From NCBI GenBank assembly GCA_946480685.1, contig CAMLLI010000157.1, positions 1-8,013 on the forward strand: DNA of 8,013 nucleotides, given 5' to 3'. This stretch comes from an uncultured Flammeovirgaceae bacterium. Lineage in GTDB: Bacteria; Bacteroidota; Bacteroidia; Cytophagales; Cyclobacteriaceae. Each line of letters begins with the position of its first letter. Position 1 is the stretch's first letter. The notes under the pieces are model-generated. The model worked only from the letters and a program-made list of their open reading frames with translations, made no database searches and was not told the origin of the DNA. Below, in pieces: positions 6,125 through 8,013 of this stretch. The position numbers were made by a program, and so were the translations under genes.

Positions 6125-7468
6125 ATGACCATTCGTACACACCTTCGCGAAAATCTTTACCTGGCCTTTCCGGTTATGCTTAGTAACCTCGGCCACGTGC
6201 TGATGGGCGTTACCGATACCATGATGGTAGGGCACCTCAATGCAGAGTCGCTGGCTGCGGCTGGTCTTGCTGTAGTGGTGTTCAATGTGTTCATGCTGTT
6301 TGGTATAGGCGTATCGTATGCTATAACTCCGTTGGTGGCTGCGGCTCATGGCGAAAAAGATAACCAGGCTATAACCGAGACACTACGTCACGGATTAATC
6401 ATCAATATCATCAATGCAGCTATACTGATTGGCGTGGTGGAGGTTGGCAAGAATCTGCTATACCACATTAACCAGCCGCCTGAAGTTGTAGAGCGTGCTA
6501 TACCATTTCTGAGCATTATAGCATTTTCACTGGTGCCAATGATGATCTTTCAAACCTTCAAGCAATTTGCCGAGGGGATGTCCAACACACGCGTAGCACT
6601 GGTGGTGATGATACTCGCCAACATTCTTAATGTTATACTAAACTATATTTTGATTTACGGGCATTGGGGTTTCCCGGCTTTAGGTTTGGTCGGGTCGGGG
6701 TGGGCTACATTTACCTCGCGTGTTTTCATGGCCATTGCTATAGCAGTATATATTTACTACATGCCTTCGTTCCGAAGCTTTCGAGGAGGGTTCAAGCTGG
6801 GAAATTACTCAAAACGTTTATTCTCGAAGATGCTGCACCTCGGTATACCCAGTGGTGTACAATTTATATTCGAAGCAGCTGCATTTGATTTTTCATTGGT
6901 GATGATGGGATGGTTCGGTACAAAAACGCAGGCCGCACACCAGATCGCCATAAACCTGGCAACGTTAAGTTACATGATCACCACGGGACTCGCCACAGCC
7001 GCCACCATTCGCGTAGGCTATTTCTCCGGCACGCGCGATTACAAGAATATGCGACTGGCCGTATATACCTTGCTCGGCATGGCGTTACTGCTCATGACTA
7101 TATTTGCCGGTATATTTATAATCGGCAACAACTGGCTGCCGACTTTGTATATAAATGATCCGGAAGTTATACCCATTGCAGCATCGTTGCTGGTAGTAGC
7201 CGCACTTTTTCAGTTGTCGGATGGCACGCAGGTGGTATGCGCCTCTGCGCTTCGCGGATTGCAGGATGTAAAAATACCATCCGTCTTTATTCTTATTTCA
7301 TATTGGATTATAGGTCTGCCATTAGGCTATTGGCTTGCCTTTAAATCCGGCTATGGAGCGATAGGCATCTGGCTCGGACTTTTCATCGGGCTCACGCTCA
7401 CTGCGCTCGGGATGTTCTGGCGACTGCAGATAATCGTTAATCGTTATCGGTTGTCCGTTAATCGTTAA
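6125..7468 (+). CDS. MATE family multidrug/toxin efflux transporter, NorM-like
   Basis: A 447-residue inner-membrane exporter with about 12 hydrophobic segments, roughly at residues 12-30, 44-74, 90-110, 125-148, 158-178, 188-212, 237-262, 270-300, 311-334, 349-372, 383-405 and 410-432. MATE proteins expel cationic compounds in exchange for Na+ or H+. Acidic residues match those important in Vibrio cholerae NorM: Asp31 in GVTDTMMVG (Asp36), Glu250 in FIFEAAAF (Glu255) and Asp366 in QLSDGTQ (Asp371). This places it in the NorM branch. The ATG directly follows the NUDIX stop. The last eleven residues (IVNRYRLSVNR) and the stop codon are encoded by the 7-bp repeat array that begins at 7433, so the native C-terminus has probably been replaced or extended. 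The last helix ends before this, so function should be kept. Confidence 0.96.
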   Translation: MTIRTHLRENLYLAFPVMLSNLGHVLMGVTDTMMVGHLNAESLAAAGLAVVVFNVFMLFGIGVSYAITPLVAAAHGEKDNQAITETLRHGLIINIINAAILIGVVEVGKNLLYHINQPPEVVERAIPFLSIIAFSLVPMMIFQTFKQFAEGMSNTRVALVVMILANILNVILNYILIYGHWGFPALGLVGSGWATFTSRVFMAIAIAVYIYYMPSFRSFRGGFKLGNYSKRLFSKMLHLGIPSGVQFIFEAAAFDFSLVMMGWFGTKTQAAHQIAINLATLSYMITTGLATAATIRVGYFSGTRDYKNMRLAVYTLLGMALLLMTIFAGIFIIGNNWLPTLYINDPEVIPIAASLLVVAALFQLSDGTQVVCASALRGLQDVKIPSVFILISYWIIGLPLGYWLAFKSGYGAIGIWLGLFIGLTLTALGMFWRLQIIVNRYRLSVNR

Positions 7469-7503
7469 AACGTTAACCGTTAATAGTTATCCGTTAATCG
7501 TGA
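7433..7503 (+). repeat. degenerate 7-bp tandem array overlapping the MATE stop codon
   Basis: Ten head-to-tail units can be read: atcgtta, atcgtta, tcggttg, tccgtta, atcgtta, aaacgtta (8 nt), accgtta, atagtta, tccgtta, atcgtga. The first five lie inside the MATE reading frame and the stop TAA (7466-7468) is formed within the array. The segment 7486-7498 is a perfect 13-bp inverted match to 7607-7619 in the opposite array. Confidence 0.8.
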
Positions 7504-7539
7504 GAGATGACGAGGTATACTATATATCTTAAATTACCT

Positions 7540-7576
7540 CAGTGCCCCTTTGTGCCTTCTTGGTGTCCTTTGTGCC
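7540..7576 (+). repeat. imperfect direct repeat of a ctttgtgcc word between the heptamer arrays
   Basis: The segments gtgcccctttgtgcc (7542-7556) and gtgtcctttgtgcc (7563-7576) form an imperfect direct repeat about 21 bp apart. They sit in the 87-bp spacer between the two heptamer arrays, beside an AT-rich stretch (7515-7535). From memory, similar intergenic words of this cctttgtg type occur in other bacteria; I could not verify that here. No ORF or terminator is visible. Confidence 0.55.
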
Positions 7577-7590
7577 ATGGATTTAAAAAA

Positions 7591-7626
7591 CGGATAACGA
7601 ATAACAATTAACGGATAACGATTAAC
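7591..7626 (-). repeat. inverted heptamer array upstream of the thioesterase gene
   Basis: On the minus strand this reads gtta, atcgtta, tccgtta, attgtta, ttcgtta, tccg: about five units of the same heptamer as at 7433-7503 but in the opposite orientation. The two arrays thus form an inverted pair around the 87-bp spacer 7504-7590. The array ends 29 bp before the thioesterase start codon. Confidence 0.75.
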
Positions 7627-7655
7627 TATATTTCCATCCGATTTATAAACTAACC

Positions 7656-8013
7656 ATGACAGACTCTAAACCTGTTCGCGCTTCGCAGACAACGATTACA
7701 GAACTGATGATCCCTTCGTATGCCAACTTTGGCGGTAAAATTCACGGAGGTATTTTACTCTCATTGATGGATAAAGTAGCTTATGCCTGCGCCAGCAAAC
7801 ATGCCGGTGCATACTGCGTAACCGTAACGGTAGATAAAGTTGAATTTCTTCAACCGGTAGAAGTAGGACAATTGGTATCCATGCATGCTTCTGTAAATTA
7901 TGTAGGTAATTCTTCCATGATTGTCGGTATACGCGTGGAAGCTCAGAATGTAAAACTCGGCACCATCACGCACACCAACTCATCATACTTTACCATGGTA
8001 GCAAAGGGCGATG
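7656..8013 (+). CDS. acyl-CoA thioesterase, hotdog fold (3' end cut by window edge)
   Basis: Starting at the ATG at 7656, 119 complete codons run to the right edge with no stop. The product is a cytoplasmic acyl-CoA thioesterase of the YciA/ACOT hotdog group, which hydrolyses acyl-CoA to free acid and CoA. The segment PSYANFGGKIHGGILLSLMD (residues 20-39) is the family hallmark. Asn24 and Asp39 lie at candidate active-site positions and His30-Gly31-Gly32 at the helix start. VTVTVDKVEFLQPVEVG (55-71) and GNSSMIVGIRVEAQN (84-98) follow the fold's strands. A complete protein is usually about 130-170 residues, so only a short tail is missing. There is no Shine-Dalgarno sequence. The upstream word TATATTTC (7627-7634) is one base off the -7 consensus and lacks a -33 partner, so its promoter is uncertain. 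The repeat arrays separate it from the MATE gene. Confidence 0.93.
   Translation, partial: MTDSKPVRASQTTITELMIPSYANFGGKIHGGILLSLMDKVAYACASKHAGAYCVTVTVDKVEFLQPVEVGQLVSMHASVNYVGNSSMIVGIRVEAQNVKLGTITHTNSSYFTMVAKGD

Noticed and set aside
5858..6349. 163-codon minus-strand open frame across the NUDIX-MATE junction
   Set aside because: Both plus-strand genes there are complete with intact family motifs. The antisense product is His-rich, low-complexity and domain-free, typical of a shadow frame.
7433..7626. Heptamer arrays considered as replication-origin iterons or DnaA boxes
   Set aside because: The ttatccgtta units resemble but do not match TTATCCACA, the arrays are inverted, and no replication gene is nearby.

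Overview
The window looks like ordinary chromosomal DNA from a member of the Bacteroidota, most likely a Cytophagales-type bacterium. I infer this from protein flavour (an NRDE/TANGO2 protein, a Bacteroidota-type RadC-like protein with an Rpn-like tail, a LolD/MacB-type ATPase), from starts without Shine-Dalgarno sequences, and from promoter-like words matching the Bacteroidota -7 consensus TAnnTTTG. I saw no tRNA, rRNA, CRISPR array, transposase or phage gene.

Layout: two divergent blocks meet at a 206-bp control region (5361-5566). The minus-strand block reads leftward: rnhB (RNase HII), a secreted beta-lactamase-fold serine hydrolase, a RadC-like JAB protein, an NRDE-family protein, an alpha/beta hydrolase, and an ABC ATPase cut by the left edge. 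These genes share a strand, but the gaps (about 43-180 bp) and internal promoter-like words suggest several transcripts. The plus-strand block has a NUDIX hydrolase whose stop codon directly abuts the start of a NorM-like MATE exporter (TAAATG), then a 187-bp repeat-rich gap, then an acyl-CoA thioesterase cut by the right edge. Most of these genes are housekeeping or general accessory functions. No joint pathway is evident beyond the likely NUDIX-MATE co-transcription.

Three things stand out. First, the two largest repeat regions (5368-5454 and 7433-7626) share one design: degenerate 7-bp tandem units, roughly (A/T)(T/C)CGTTA, in inverted arrays around a spacer. One copy sits in the predicted rnhB leader as a 30-nt-arm hairpin. 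The other has run into the 3' end of the MATE gene and supplies its last codons and stop. Second, the RadC-like protein has RSRPRG where the family has HNHPSG, so both zinc-binding histidines are lost. Third, the rnhB and NUDIX promoter candidates interlock, with two dyad symmetries over them. I found no convincing new defence or mobile system; these are the leads worth checking.
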